Part shown: piece after piece, positions 9,508 through 16,949 of the stretch | Layout: each line of letters begins with the position of its first letter | How positions within the stretch are numbered: the stretch's first letter is position 1 | From: Armatimonadota bacterium | GTDB taxonomy: Bacteria > Armatimonadota > Fimbriimonadia > Fimbriimonadales > Fimbriimonadaceae | DNA: 50,444 nt | Direction of reading: 5' to 3' | NCBI GenBank assembly: GCA_021413725.1 | Contig: JAIOPU010000094.1 | Span: forward strand, 1-50,444 | The notes under the pieces: model-generated | What the model was told of the DNA's origin: nothing | What the model saw: the letters and a program-made list of their open reading frames with translations, nothing else | Databases searched by the model: none | Program-made: the position numbers and the translations under genes

Positions 9508-10526
9508 TGCTTACCCACTACCTCCGAAAGAAGACTCGACCCGCGCACCATGAGTTCGCAGGGGACAATCGTGCGCCCCGCACCAGTGCCGCCATCTTCC
9601 TCAATACTTCCGAGCAACTTCGTGCAAGAAATCCTCACCATATCGCGAATGTTGAGGCTGACGCTCGTTAAACCATTTTCGAGGACGTCACAGAGATTCG
9701 TATCGTTGAAGCTCACGATTCCAAGCTCACGAGGGATGGAAATTCCGAGTTCGCGCGAGGCCTGAACCACGCCCATCGCCATGTAGTCGTCGAGAACCAC
9801 AATCGCGTCGGGGCGTTCGCGGCAAAGAAGCGCATCGCGCGCGGCGTCTCGCGCACTGTTAATCCCAAAATCGCTATACCAAACTCGCGGCTTCAAGCCC
9901 CTTTCGGCAAGGATAGAGGTGTAGCCCGAAACTCGGTCCTCCGAGACGGTCAAAGATTTGGGCCCAGCGATAAAAGCGATGTCGCGGTAGCCCTGCGCGA
10001 GCAGGTGCGAAGTCGCCATAGCCCCAGCAAAAACATTATCGTTGTCCACGCTCTGAATCACGTCGGTGGCGGGGTTGCCGACCACGACGAAGGGGAATTG
10101 GTCGTTCTGAAGGCGGCGAATTCGCTCGTCGTGAGGCTCGGATTCCACGAGAATCACGCCATCCACGCGGCGAGTTCGCAGAAGATCTTCGTAAACCGAG
10201 TCTTCCTTCGAGGGCCCGGCGACGTCCACGCAGAGATGATAAGGGGTCTCGGCGAGGAATTCCAGAATCTCGGCGACGAACATGGAAAAGAAGGGGTCGC
10301 CCTGGAGTTCGCGGGGGTCGCGCTTGAGAACAAGCCCGATCAAATTCGCGCGTTGTTTGCGAAGCGAGCGAGCGCGCACGTCGGGGCGATAGTTATTGTC
10401 CCGCACCACGGCGAGGACTTTGTCCTTGATATCCGCTTCCACACGGTCGTCGCCCGCAAGCACCCGGCTCACCGTCGCCTGCGAGACTCCGGCCATCTTA
10501 GCTATATCCTGTTGGTTCACCCTCAT
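9501..10526 (-). CDS. LacI-family transcriptional regulator of the amylase operon
   Basis: 341 residues from ATG 10526; an alternative TTG at 10544 adds six residues and has GGGG five bases upstream. The N-terminal helix-turn-helix and hinge are textbook LacI: QQDIAKMAGVSQATVSRVL, then VVRDNNYRPDVRARSLR. The rest is a periplasmic-binding-protein-like effector domain (LIGLVLKR, VDGVILVES, DAIVVLDDYMAMGV, LGIVSFNDT). It is the first gene of the operon with the amylase, and a perfect palindrome sits over its transcription start, so it probably represses itself and the downstream genes. Confidence 0.94.
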   Translation of the reverse strand: MRVNQQDIAKMAGVSQATVSRVLAGDDRVEADIKDKVLAVVRDNNYRPDVRARSLRKQRANLIGLVLKRDPRELQGDPFFSMFVAEILEFLAETPYHLCVDVAGPSKEDSVYEDLLRTRRVDGVILVESEPHDERIRRLQNDQFPFVVVGNPATDVIQSVDNDNVFAGAMATSHLLAQGYRDIAFIAGPKSLTVSEDRVSGYTSILAERGLKPRVWYSDFGINSARDAARDALLCRERPDAIVVLDDYMAMGVVQASRELGISIPRELGIVSFNDTNLCDVLENGLTSVSLNIRDMVRISCTKLLGSIEEDGGTGAGRTIVPCELMVRGSSLLSEVVGKQC

Positions 10527-10553
10527 CGGTTTGATACGAGGCAACTTTGCCCC

Positions 10554-10569
10554 GTGAATACGTATTCAC
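10554..10569. promoter_or_regulatory. probable LacI-family operator (16-bp perfect palindrome)
   Basis: GTGAATACGTATTCAC is a perfect palindrome with the central CpG typical of LacI-family operators. It lies between the -10 box and the start codon of the lacI-type gene, where a bound repressor would block transcription. Autoregulation is inferred. Confidence 0.75.
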
Positions 10570-10598
10570 AGTGTACACGATCTTTTCTCAAAACGCAA
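10570..10598 (-). promoter_or_regulatory. sigma-70-type promoter of the lacI-amylase operon
   Basis: On the minus strand, TTGCGT (10598-10593) and TACACT (10575-10570) are separated by exactly 17 bp. The -10 box abuts the palindromic operator, giving a start near 10563 and a leader of ~37 nt. Confidence 0.72.
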
Positions 10599-10646
10599 GA
10601 GTTTTGGTGGAAAATGGCGAAAAAATAGTAAACAGCGGGGAAGAAG

Positions 10647-10806
10647 GTGGCTCCGGCGTCCCGCCGGAATCTAAGCAAAGAGTGCCCATTTTTTGAATTC
10701 CCCTCGTGACCTGTCCGCCAACCCAAATGCGTTGCCCAGGAATAAATTGAGCAATTCAATGGAAGAAACACCTCTTCCCGGGATTTCGGCGGGACGCCGA
10801 AGCCAC
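10647..10806. repeat. inverted pair of 25-bp palindromic repeats
   Basis: The element at 10647-10671 and its inverted copy at 10782-10806 differ at two positions. Both changes preserve the small hairpin: CCGGC...GCCGG in one, TCGGC...GCCGA in the other. The ~110 bp between them hold no convincing gene. The behaviour is that of REP-type intergenic repeats. It occupies most of the ~390-bp gap between the lacI promoter and the next gene. Confidence 0.7.
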
Positions 10807-10861
10807 TTTGCGAACCCTGCGTGAACCCTCCCGACAACCGACAAAACCCCCCGAAAACACC

Positions 10862-10890
10862 AAAAAACCACCCCCCGAATCGGGGGGTGG
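10862..10890 (-). terminator. intrinsic terminator of the FnIII gene pair
   Basis: CCACCCCCCG (10868-10877) pairs with CGGGGGGTGG (10881-10890) around a 3-nt loop and is followed, in minus-strand direction, by six T. It lies 35 bp beyond the stop of the gene ending at 10925. Confidence 0.9.
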
Positions 10891-10924
10891 CTGCAGGATT
10901 TGGAAACGATCTCGAAAACTCAGC

Positions 10925-11575
10925 CTAGGCCGCGTTCGAAAAGACCGTGAGACTCGCCCCCGACGAGTTGTCGTAGATGACGGCGATGTTGCTCGGCCCG
11001 GTGATCGTGCCCTTGCGGGTCGCCTTCACGCGGTAACTTCGCAGAACCCCGGCGGTGACGTTGCTAAGCTCAAGACGCGTCTTGGTCGTTGCCGTCACGG
11101 TCGTCCAGCTTCCGGTGCCGATTCGCTGTTCGATGAGGAAGTTCGTCCCCTGCGTGCTCTCGTTGCGCTTCCATTTGAGCAGAACCGAAGAGGTCTGCGC
11201 GTTCGGAGTCGCCACCAGGTCAAGCGGCGGATTCAAGATGCCCTGACCCTGAACCGGGTTGCGGGGTGCGAGGCCGAGGGTCGAGAGAAGGTCCGCCGGC
11301 ACCGTCACGTCCGCTCGGAACTTCTGCGAGAAGTTGCGAATGAGCGCAAGCGTCGTGGCCTTCTTGGTGTCCTTCAGCGTCACCGCCGACTCAAGGTTGA
11401 ACTTCGCGGTCTCGATCCCGTTCAAAAGGATCGGGAATTCGCCGCAAGCGTCCAGAATCGAGCCGACTTGGATCGGGGTCAAATGAAGAGCGGTTTCGTA
11501 GGTCTGGCAATTCTCCGCAAAATGTTGCAGCCAGATCGAAAGCTCCGAATCTCGAGATGGTAAATAATTACTCAT
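10925..11575 (-). CDS. helical-bundle plus FnIII-like protein (second of a paralogous pair)
   Basis: 216 residues from ATG 11575, which has AGGAG eight bases upstream. The N-terminal ~110 residues are helical, with AVTLKDTKKATTLALIRNFS near the end of the bundle. After a Pro-rich linker comes a fibronectin-III-like domain (LLKWKRNES, FLIEQRIGTGSWTTV, LRSYRVKATRKG). There is no signal peptide. The layout matches a known but uncharacterised type in Planctomycetota, Bacteroidota and relatives (helical domain with LKDTKR, then FnIII). It follows a paralogue by 30 bp and has its own terminator, so the pair is an operon. Confidence 0.75.
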   Translation of the reverse strand: MSNYLPSRDSELSIWLQHFAENCQTYETALHLTPIQVGSILDACGEFPILLNGIETAKFNLESAVTLKDTKKATTLALIRNFSQKFRADVTVPADLLSTLGLAPRNPVQGQGILNPPLDLVATPNAQTSSVLLKWKRNESTQGTNFLIEQRIGTGSWTTVTATTKTRLELSNVTAGVLRSYRVKATRKGTITGPSNIAVIYDNSSGASLTVFSNAA

Positions 11576-11605
11576 TCTTTGATCTCCTAAAGCCATAGCT
11601 ACCGG

Positions 11606-12259
11606 TTAGGCGGCTACGCTAAATGCCCCCGTTTGTCCGTTATCCCAAAGCGATACGGGTGCGGTCGGTGGACTGAATTTCCCATGTCGTGCTGCAATGA
11701 CACGATAAGAGATGTACTGTCCAGGAGTTGCCTCGGTCACAAACTTTGCTGTTGTCGTTACTCCGAGAACGCGAAAGTCGCTTGTCGGCGAATCGCGCGT
11801 TTCGATAAAGAAACTCGTACCCCTAATATTGGTTCCGCGGTTCCATCGCAACTCGATATTCCCTTGTCCATCCGAGAAGGCAACAAGGTTCGTTGGAATG
11901 GTCGGTGTCGTAAAGCTCGGTTGCACACCGTGGGCGGGACACATCAAGAGTTCCAAGAGACTATCGGAAATCGCATTGTTGGATCTCCAAACCTTGGTCC
12001 AATTGATCAATGCCTTGCGAGCATTGCGCTTGTTAGTGTCTTTCAGAGTTACCGCAGCCTTCGCCGTCGCCTTTGCTGTGTTCGCGACTTGATATTGAGT
12101 CGTGTAAGCATTGCAAAGGTTGGTTAGATCGGTCACCTCTTGGGTAGTCATGGACAAGGCAACCTTGTTCGTGCTGATAAGTGGGAGTACCACTCCAAGC
12201 GCACTCACAAGGGCCGGGTCGGCAGTGATATTAGCTAGGTAACTATTAGAGTCAGCCAT
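11606..12259 (-). CDS. helical-bundle plus FnIII-like protein (first of a paralogous pair)
   Basis: 217 residues from ATG 12259; GGAGG lies 12 bases upstream. It shares the plan of its neighbour: an N-terminal helical region containing AAVTLKDTNKRNARKALINW, then an FnIII-like domain with IELRWNRGTNIRGTSFFIET and YISYRVIAARHGK. The two proteins align end to end but are clearly diverged, so the duplication is old. There is no signal peptide or catalytic motif. The region upstream of the start carries the 42-bp repeat array. Function unknown. Confidence 0.75.
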   Translation of the reverse strand: MADSNSYLANITADPALVSALGVVLPLISTNKVALSMTTQEVTDLTNLCNAYTTQYQVANTAKATAKAAVTLKDTNKRNARKALINWTKVWRSNNAISDSLLELLMCPAHGVQPSFTTPTIPTNLVAFSDGQGNIELRWNRGTNIRGTSFFIETRDSPTSDFRVLGVTTTAKFVTEATPGQYISYRVIAARHGKFSPPTAPVSLWDNGQTGAFSVAA

Positions 12260-12376
12260 TTTTTTATTTTCCCTCCGGGTCACGTTTCCGACCCTGCATT
12301 TTAAATATTGGAAATCGGCTAATTTTTCCTCAGGGGAATTTTCAAGAAAATGCAAAAAAAGTCTTCGTTTTGTCAT

Positions 12377-12608
12377 GTTTGAACCTGAAGGTTTCTGCTA
12401 AAAAGGAAAAACGGGAGTGTTTCTTCCCAGGAATGTCAGCAAAAAAAGAATAAATGCCGAGTTTCTTCTCAGGAATGTCAGCAAAAAAAGAATAATTGCC
12501 GAGTTTCTTCCCAGGAAACTCAGCAAAAAAAGAATAAATGCTGAGTTTCTTCCCAGGAAACTCAGCAAAAAAAGAAAAGCGGCTGAGATTCTTGTCAGGA
12601 AACTTGCG
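12377..12608. repeat. 42-bp tandem hairpin repeat array (~5 units)
   Basis: Units begin at 12419, 12461, 12503, 12545 and 12587, exactly 42 bp apart, with a degenerate unit at 12377. Each has an imperfect hairpin (in unit 4, GCTGAGTTTC pairs perfectly with GAAACTCAGC around TTCCCAG) followed by AAAAAAAG and a short A/T-rich spacer. Units 3 and 4 keep the full arms, while 1 and 2 carry GAATGTCAGC on the right. Because 42 is divisible by 3, several frames stay open across it, but none looks like a real gene. It fills the divergent gap between the FnIII pair and the PIN gene. Confidence 0.9.
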
Positions 12609-12647
12609 GTACTCTCGTGGAGTACAGGCAACCGGTAATCAAAAGCA

Positions 12648-14003
12648 ATGAAAGGAATGTTCCCAGAGTACGATTCGCCAACTGAGGCACAGTACAAGGA
12701 GTGTTGGGAGAAAGCAATTTTCGTCTTCGATACAAATATATTGCTGAACTTCTATCGATACGGGGATTTAACGCGGAAGGACCTCCTTGGCGTGATGCAG
12801 AAGCTCAAGACACGCATATGGATCCCTCATCACGTTGCGGCGGAGTTCCAGAGGAACCGACGGGGTGTAATTGCAAAACGCATTCAAGCTCTCGGTGATA
12901 TTGAGACGGTGCTCGGAAAGCTGGAAACCGGCCCTGGCGCAGAAATTGAGAAGCTTAGAACTGCTGATAGGCATTCCGTTATTGATGTTGCGAAGGTGCA
13001 AGGTGCGTTGAGGGAGGCAATATTACCGTTCAAGCAAGAGGCGGCCAGGCTGAAGCAAGGGCATTTAGCTTTGCTCTCGGATGATTTTATTAAGAACGAG
13101 ATTGAAGAGCTGTTTCACGGCAAGGTTGGTCCGGGTCCAGAAAATCAAGAGGCGATTGAGGCCCTCAATAAAAAAGCCCAGGAGCGCTACAACAACCTCA
13201 TTCCTCCGGGATTCGAAGATGACGATAAAGATAAAGATGGACCGGACGCATACCTTCTGCACGGCTTGAGGTACAAAAGAAAATACGGCGATTTCTTCCT
13301 TTGGATACAAACGTTGACGCATTGTAATTCCAAAGACCACGAACACCTGATCCTGATCAGCGACGACCGCAAACCAGACTGGTGGCAAAAATTGGAGGCA
13401 CAGGGGCCGAAGATCCAAGGCCCCAGGCCCGAGCTGATTTCGGAGGCAGGACGGGAGTATGGAGTTAGATCGTTTCTGATGTACGATACTAGCGGTTTTC
13501 TAGAGTATTCCAAGAAGTACCTTGACGCCAAAGTATCTCAGGACACATTCGACGAGGTGTCAGACCTCTCAGCCTTTTTCTCCCCAGCCGGGAAGCTGGC
13601 TTGGAACACTCACCAACTTGCTGCCGCGGAATGGTTGCATCGGCGATTTGCCGATGTGCACTGGGAGGTTGAAGGCTTTGATTTCGTTGCGGCGGGTGAG
13701 GTTCGTGTGGGGGTGGAGGTTGAGTCCGTCTGGAAAGCGGAGGGCTTTCCGCACCGAATCTCCCTAATCATTGACAAGCTACTGGGTGCCGACGAGTCCC
13801 TGGACTTAGCTGGAGTCCTCATCTTTGTTTTTACCGGGAGCCGGGAAATTGCAGATTACGTTGATAAAGTCATCGTTGAAAAGTCAAAGCACTTCGGTTC
13901 TTTTCAACTTCAATTTCTTCTGTGTAGCTTGGATAGCCAAGGCGAGCTTGTTGTTAACAAAGAAATTCGCATCGGACCGTCCCTGTTCACTACCTCTAGG
14001 TAG
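12648..14003 (+). CDS. PIN-like (PIN_8/DUF4935-type) nuclease with C-terminal domain
   Basis: 451 residues. The N-terminal PIN-like domain shows FVFDTNILLNFYRY (Asp28), IWIPHHVAAEFQRNR (Glu66) and GDFFLWIQTL...ILISDDRKPDWW around 215-247. These are the acidic metal-binding motifs and the DDRKxDWW signature of the PIN_8 family, predicted to cut RNA. Residues ~310-451 form a second domain; FDFVAAGEVRVGVEVES resembles the D...ExE/K core of a PD-(D/E)XK nuclease fold, but that is only a reading by eye. PIN_8 proteins are often found in accessory and defence islands. It sits beside the hairpin array and a small Gly-rich membrane protein. Confidence 0.83.
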   Translation: MKGMFPEYDSPTEAQYKECWEKAIFVFDTNILLNFYRYGDLTRKDLLGVMQKLKTRIWIPHHVAAEFQRNRRGVIAKRIQALGDIETVLGKLETGPGAEIEKLRTADRHSVIDVAKVQGALREAILPFKQEAARLKQGHLALLSDDFIKNEIEELFHGKVGPGPENQEAIEALNKKAQERYNNLIPPGFEDDDKDKDGPDAYLLHGLRYKRKYGDFFLWIQTLTHCNSKDHEHLILISDDRKPDWWQKLEAQGPKIQGPRPELISEAGREYGVRSFLMYDTSGFLEYSKKYLDAKVSQDTFDEVSDLSAFFSPAGKLAWNTHQLAAAEWLHRRFADVHWEVEGFDFVAAGEVRVGVEVESVWKAEGFPHRISLIIDKLLGADESLDLAGVLIFVFTGSREIADYVDKVIVEKSKHFGSFQLQFLLCSLDSQGELVVNKEIRIGPSLFTTSR

Positions 14004-14100
14004 CTTGGCCCGAGTTTTCTCCCCACGAAACCCTGCCGAGGCAGTTTCGCAAGTGGTTTCAATCCCACTCATCCAAGGTTCAACTCAGAGTAGCACGCAG

Positions 14101-14184
14101 ATGTCGCCAGGAAGTGTGGTGAATGTCGGTATAATTACGGTGCCGACTTGCACATTAGTGCCAGCTAGGCAGGAAACCAAATAA
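14101..14184 (+). CDS. possible 27-codon leader peptide
   Basis: A short frame MSPGSVVNVGIITVPTCTLV... begins at ATG 14101 and ends in TAA two bases before the start codon of the Gly-rich membrane protein. That spacing would suit translational coupling. It has no clear ribosome binding site and no recognised motif, so it may be accidental. Confidence 0.25.
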   Translation: MSPGSVVNVGIITVPTCTLVPARQETK

Positions 14185-14186
14185 GA

Positions 14187-14468
14187 ATGCAAAATCAACA
14201 ATCAAATATCGGAAATTTTCAAGACGACGGTAGGACAGGTGAACTCGTCGCTCAAACCGCGGGAAATGGTGTCGGAGTGGTCGGCTCTCTGACGGCTGTT
14301 TCGGTCCTTGGCGTACCCGGACTCTCCGCTGCGGGAATCACCTCGGGCCTAGCGGTATTGGGATTTGGAAGTATGCTCACAGGGATCGGAGTCGTCGCCG
14401 GAATCGTCATACTGGGTGGTCACGGAGCAAGTGCGTTGTATCGTGCTTTCTCGGACTCTGCGCGCTAG
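14187..14468 (+). CDS. small Gly-rich hydrophobic protein (Gly-zipper-like)
   Basis: 93 residues. After a polar N-terminus (MQNQQSNIGNFQDDGRTGEL) come two or three Gly/Ala/Val-rich hydrophobic stretches (VGVVGSLTAVSVLGVPGLS, GLAVLGFGSMLTGIG, VVAGIVILGG) and a short polar tail. GxxxG spacing suggests a membrane-inserting or oligomerising peptide, as in small toxins, holin-like proteins or bacteriocin-like peptides. It lies ~180 bp after the PIN gene on the same strand. No homologue is recognised; an effector or immunity role is speculation. Confidence 0.6.
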   Translation: MQNQQSNIGNFQDDGRTGELVAQTAGNGVGVVGSLTAVSVLGVPGLSAAGITSGLAVLGFGSMLTGIGVVAGIVILGGHGASALYRAFSDSAR

Positions 14469-14520
14469 GGCAGGTCACTCTCGCTGCACGTAGGCCATTG
14501 ATCACCAATCTGCGGGATAG

Positions 14521-14620
14521 CCATCCCCCCAAAACAAAAGATTGCACCCGTAACCGGGTGCAATCTTTTTTGAATCTTCTCTAGCGAACCAGTAAGCCTA
14601 CAGGTCGTAGCGCTTGGGGC
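14521..14620. repeat. second copy of the response-regulator 3' end plus its terminator (copy A)
   Basis: 100 bp match 17229-17328 without gaps at 92 of 100 positions. The copied piece holds the last 7 codons (PKRYDL and stop) of the response regulator encoded at 17306-17710, its downstream spacer and its terminator hairpin. Similarity stops abruptly on both sides. The fragment is not part of an intact response-regulator gene here; on the minus strand an unrelated open frame simply runs into it. Confidence 0.92.
14536..14571. terminator. strong bidirectional hairpin terminator (copy A)
   Basis: AAAAGATTGCACCCG (14536-14550) pairs perfectly over 15 bp with 14555-14569 around TAAC, with T-runs on either strand. 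It lies ~70 bp after the Gly-rich membrane protein gene and could end its transcript. Confidence 0.88.
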
Positions 14621-14740
14621 ATTGGGGGTACGGATTCTTTGAGAGTTCTCCGTGGGCGGGAGCGGCGATGGGATCGCCGCACGTGAAAGCTCGAATAAGA
14701 TTCGAGCACTCCAAAAGGAACCTGCTCGCGGCCTCATCCC

Positions 14741-14971
14741 TGACCCCAGCGGGGTCGCACAGAGGTAGCCGGGGGTTGAGCGGAGCGACACCCCCGGTTG
14801 GGGATCGGTAAAGTTGCACCCTGGAGGGGTGCCACAGTTATGAACTGTTAGATTGTGCGATCCCTTCAGGATCGGGGACTTGGGCTCGCGCTTCCATGGG
14901 CGTCGCTTCGCTCAACCCACGGCTGGGGTTGTTTGATCCCTCCGGGATCGGGAGCCCGTCGGGACGGCGGG
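14741..14971. repeat. 231-bp palindromic repeat cluster, copy 1
   Basis: A chain of short imperfect palindromes: GACCCCAGCGGGGTC, CCGGGGGT...ACACCCCCGG, GCACCCTGGAGGGGTGC, GATCCCTTCAGGATC, GATCCCTCCGGGATC. The whole block recurs as a direct repeat at 16295-16525, offset 1554 bp, with only about a dozen differences. No coding potential is evident. It resembles REP/BIME-like intergenic repeats seen in Verrucomicrobiota and Planctomycetota. The surrounding 14621-15163 holds nothing else I can name. Confidence 0.9.
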
Positions 14972-15163
14972 AGAACATTGCTTTCTCGAACCTTCCCCCA
15001 ATTCTCCCCCAAGCAGCTGAGATTCCACCACCAAAACCTTGTCCAACTTGCTTGGATTTTCGCGAAAGTCGGTGTACAATAAATGAACCAGTCGCGGTTG
15101 CGGCGGCGAGGGGGGAATTGTTCTCCTTCGGTTTAGTTTGATTTCGGAAAAAGTGTCTCTCTC

Positions 15164-16264
15164 ATGAAGAAGATTAACGTTGGGTTTACGGATCGGACGG
15201 CCCTTGCTATCATTTCCCTCACGGCGCTCGCAGCGATTTGCCCTGCGCAGTACTCTTTAGAGGTTTTACGGAAGGATGGTTTTAACTTTGTGGAGCCCCG
15301 AGCCGGGACCAGTGGCTACGTGGTCGGAGTTGGGAGAAGAAGCTCCGAGCCCAACAATTACCACGCCCTTCTGTGGCAGGGACAGGCAACTGCTCCCATC
15401 GATCTGACGTCGCCCGCTTACACAAGAACGATGGCCTTTGCCGCTTATGGCAATTCCCAAGTTGGACGCGGCGATCCAGTTGCAGGTGGCCAGGTGCGTG
15501 CGCTGCTTTGGCATGGCACCGCAGAAAGCGTTGTCGATCTCACCCCGGAAGGGAGTCTTGCAGGCATTGCGAATGCGGTATCTGCGACTACTCAGGGAGG
15601 AGCTTCGGGCAGACAAGGGGACTGGCACGCAACATTGTGGCGCGGAACCGCTGCGAGTGCCGTACTTCTTGATGGAGGTGCCTTTGAGGATTCGCGTGTG
15701 CAAGGAGTTTCCGAAGAAGCGCAGGTCGGTTGGGCGCGAAGGTCGAATTCTAATAACCATGCGACCCTTTGGCGGGGAACTTGGATGAGTTCGGTGGACT
15801 TGCATCCCGAATCTTATCTGTATTCCTATGCGTACGGCGTGAGCGGGGCGGCGCAGGTTGGGTACGCCTCCAATGCGGTGGGAACGCCTTCGGGCCACGC
15901 TTTCATGTGGACGGGAACTCGTGAAAGTGCGATCGATTTGAATCCCACAGGATTCGATTTTAGCAGTGCACAGGCGATTTCTGGGAATACCCAGGTGGGT
16001 AAGGGACGACCAGTTGGCCTCAGCGGAGCCTACTCTCACGCGCTTGCCTGGAACGGTTCGGCGGCGAGCGTGATTGACTTGCACCCGGCAGGCTACATAA
16101 CCTCTACAGCAGAAGGCATTGCGGAGAACGGCGACATCTTTGGGTATGGAACCAATGCACAGTTTCAAAATGTCGGCCTCGTTTGGCACCCCGTGCCCGA
16201 ACCGGGGACGCTTGGGTTTGTTGGGATTGCCTTTTTGGGCGTTCTTCGGCGTCGGCGTAGCTAA
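15164..16264 (+). CDS. PEP-CTERM protein with HAF-type propeller repeats
   Basis: 366 residues with a signal peptide (~1-28, ending CPAQ) and a PEP-CTERM tail (VPEPGTLGFVGIAFLGVLRRRRS). Between them run about six repeats of ~50 residues with the consensus HAxLWxGTxxSxxDLxPxG followed by AxGVSGxxQVG. This is the extracellular HAF repeat, expected to form a beta-propeller or solenoid on the cell surface. The gene is bracketed by the two 231-bp repeat clusters and, further out, by the two copies of the response-regulator 3' end, so it may sit on an inserted cassette. Ligand unknown. Confidence 0.88.
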   Translation: MKKINVGFTDRTALAIISLTALAAICPAQYSLEVLRKDGFNFVEPRAGTSGYVVGVGRRSSEPNNYHALLWQGQATAPIDLTSPAYTRTMAFAAYGNSQVGRGDPVAGGQVRALLWHGTAESVVDLTPEGSLAGIANAVSATTQGGASGRQGDWHATLWRGTAASAVLLDGGAFEDSRVQGVSEEAQVGWARRSNSNNHATLWRGTWMSSVDLHPESYLYSYAYGVSGAAQVGYASNAVGTPSGHAFMWTGTRESAIDLNPTGFDFSSAQAISGNTQVGKGRPVGLSGAYSHALAWNGSAASVIDLHPAGYITSTAEGIAENGDIFGYGTNAQFQNVGLVWHPVPEPGTLGFVGIAFLGVLRRRRS

Positions 16265-16294
16265 TTTCGGATTTCTTTGGCACGAGTTCGCATT

Positions 16295-16525
16295 TGACCC
16301 CAGCGGGGTCGCACAGAGGTAGCCGGGGGTTGAGCGGAGCGACACCCCCGGTTGGGGATCAGTAAAGTTGCACCCTGGAGGGGTGCCACAGTGATGAACT
16401 GTTAGATTGTGCGATCCCTTCAGGATCGGGGCCTTGGGCTCGCGCTTCCATGGGTGTCGCTTCGCTCACCCCACGGCTGGGGTTGTTTGATCCCTTCGGG
16501 ATCGGGGACCCGTCGGGAGGCGGGG
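16295..16525. repeat. 231-bp palindromic repeat cluster, copy 2
   Basis: Direct repeat of 14741-14971 in the same orientation, starting 30 bp after the stop of the HAF-repeat gene. Differences between the copies are mostly single substitutions, several inside hairpin loops (for example GATCCCTCCGGGATC against GATCCCTTCGGGATC). Confidence 0.9.
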
Positions 16526-16547
16526 AGTTCCTTGGGGTGGTTGTTTT

Positions 16548-16812
16548 GACCCCGGCGGGGTCGTGGAAGGTAGCCAGGGTTTCGAAGAACCCTGGGGTGA
16601 GTGGCGCATTTTCTCCGACCCCGGGCAGGGGTCGCGCATTCTTTTGCCGGTTTGTCTCTCGTTAGTGCCTCGGCAAATTCAGGGAGCCGCGCCAACCCCC
16701 AGAGTTCCGCGACACCCTGTCGGGGTCGGGGTGGTTTTGTCTGCCTTTCCAGGGGACTTCGTCACCCTGGCTACCCTCCACGACTCCTGCGGAGTCAGGG
16801 GACCGCGCTTCG
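16548..16812. repeat. further degenerate palindromic repeats of the same family
   Basis: GACCCCGGCGGGGTC at 16548-16562, GACCCCGGGCAGGGGTC near 16618, and GACTCCTGCGGAGTC near 16783 continue the palindrome style of the adjacent cluster, with less order. No gene is supported between 16265 and 17305. Confidence 0.6.
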
Positions 16813-16949
16813 CGCTCAGCACGAGCGGCGATTCCAACGCAGCTCTCGCCCACGCCAAGCTCTGCTCTCACAACCACCTCCTCGCGCACAGAAATTCGGC
16901 CGAAAATCATGATATGGATATTTATAAAGCCGTGAAGTTATAGATTTAA

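Noticed and set aside
12377-12608. CRISPR array
   Set aside because: Units abut with a constant 42-bp period and no unique spacers, and no cas gene is present.
12417-12638. Open frames in both strands over the 42-bp array, encoding a 14-residue repeat
   Set aside because: The period is a multiple of three, so any stop-free unit yields a repeated frame. No start signal or family supports a protein.
14598-14819. A 73-codon minus-strand frame ending in PKRYDL
   Set aside because: Its end is only the copied response-regulator tail and its start lies in the palindrome cluster, so it looks like an accident of the junction and not a gene.
14741-16525. Insertion sequence or composite transposon bounded by the 231-bp repeats
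   Set aside because: No transposase, no terminal inverted repeats and no target-site duplication are visible; the repeats are palindrome clusters.
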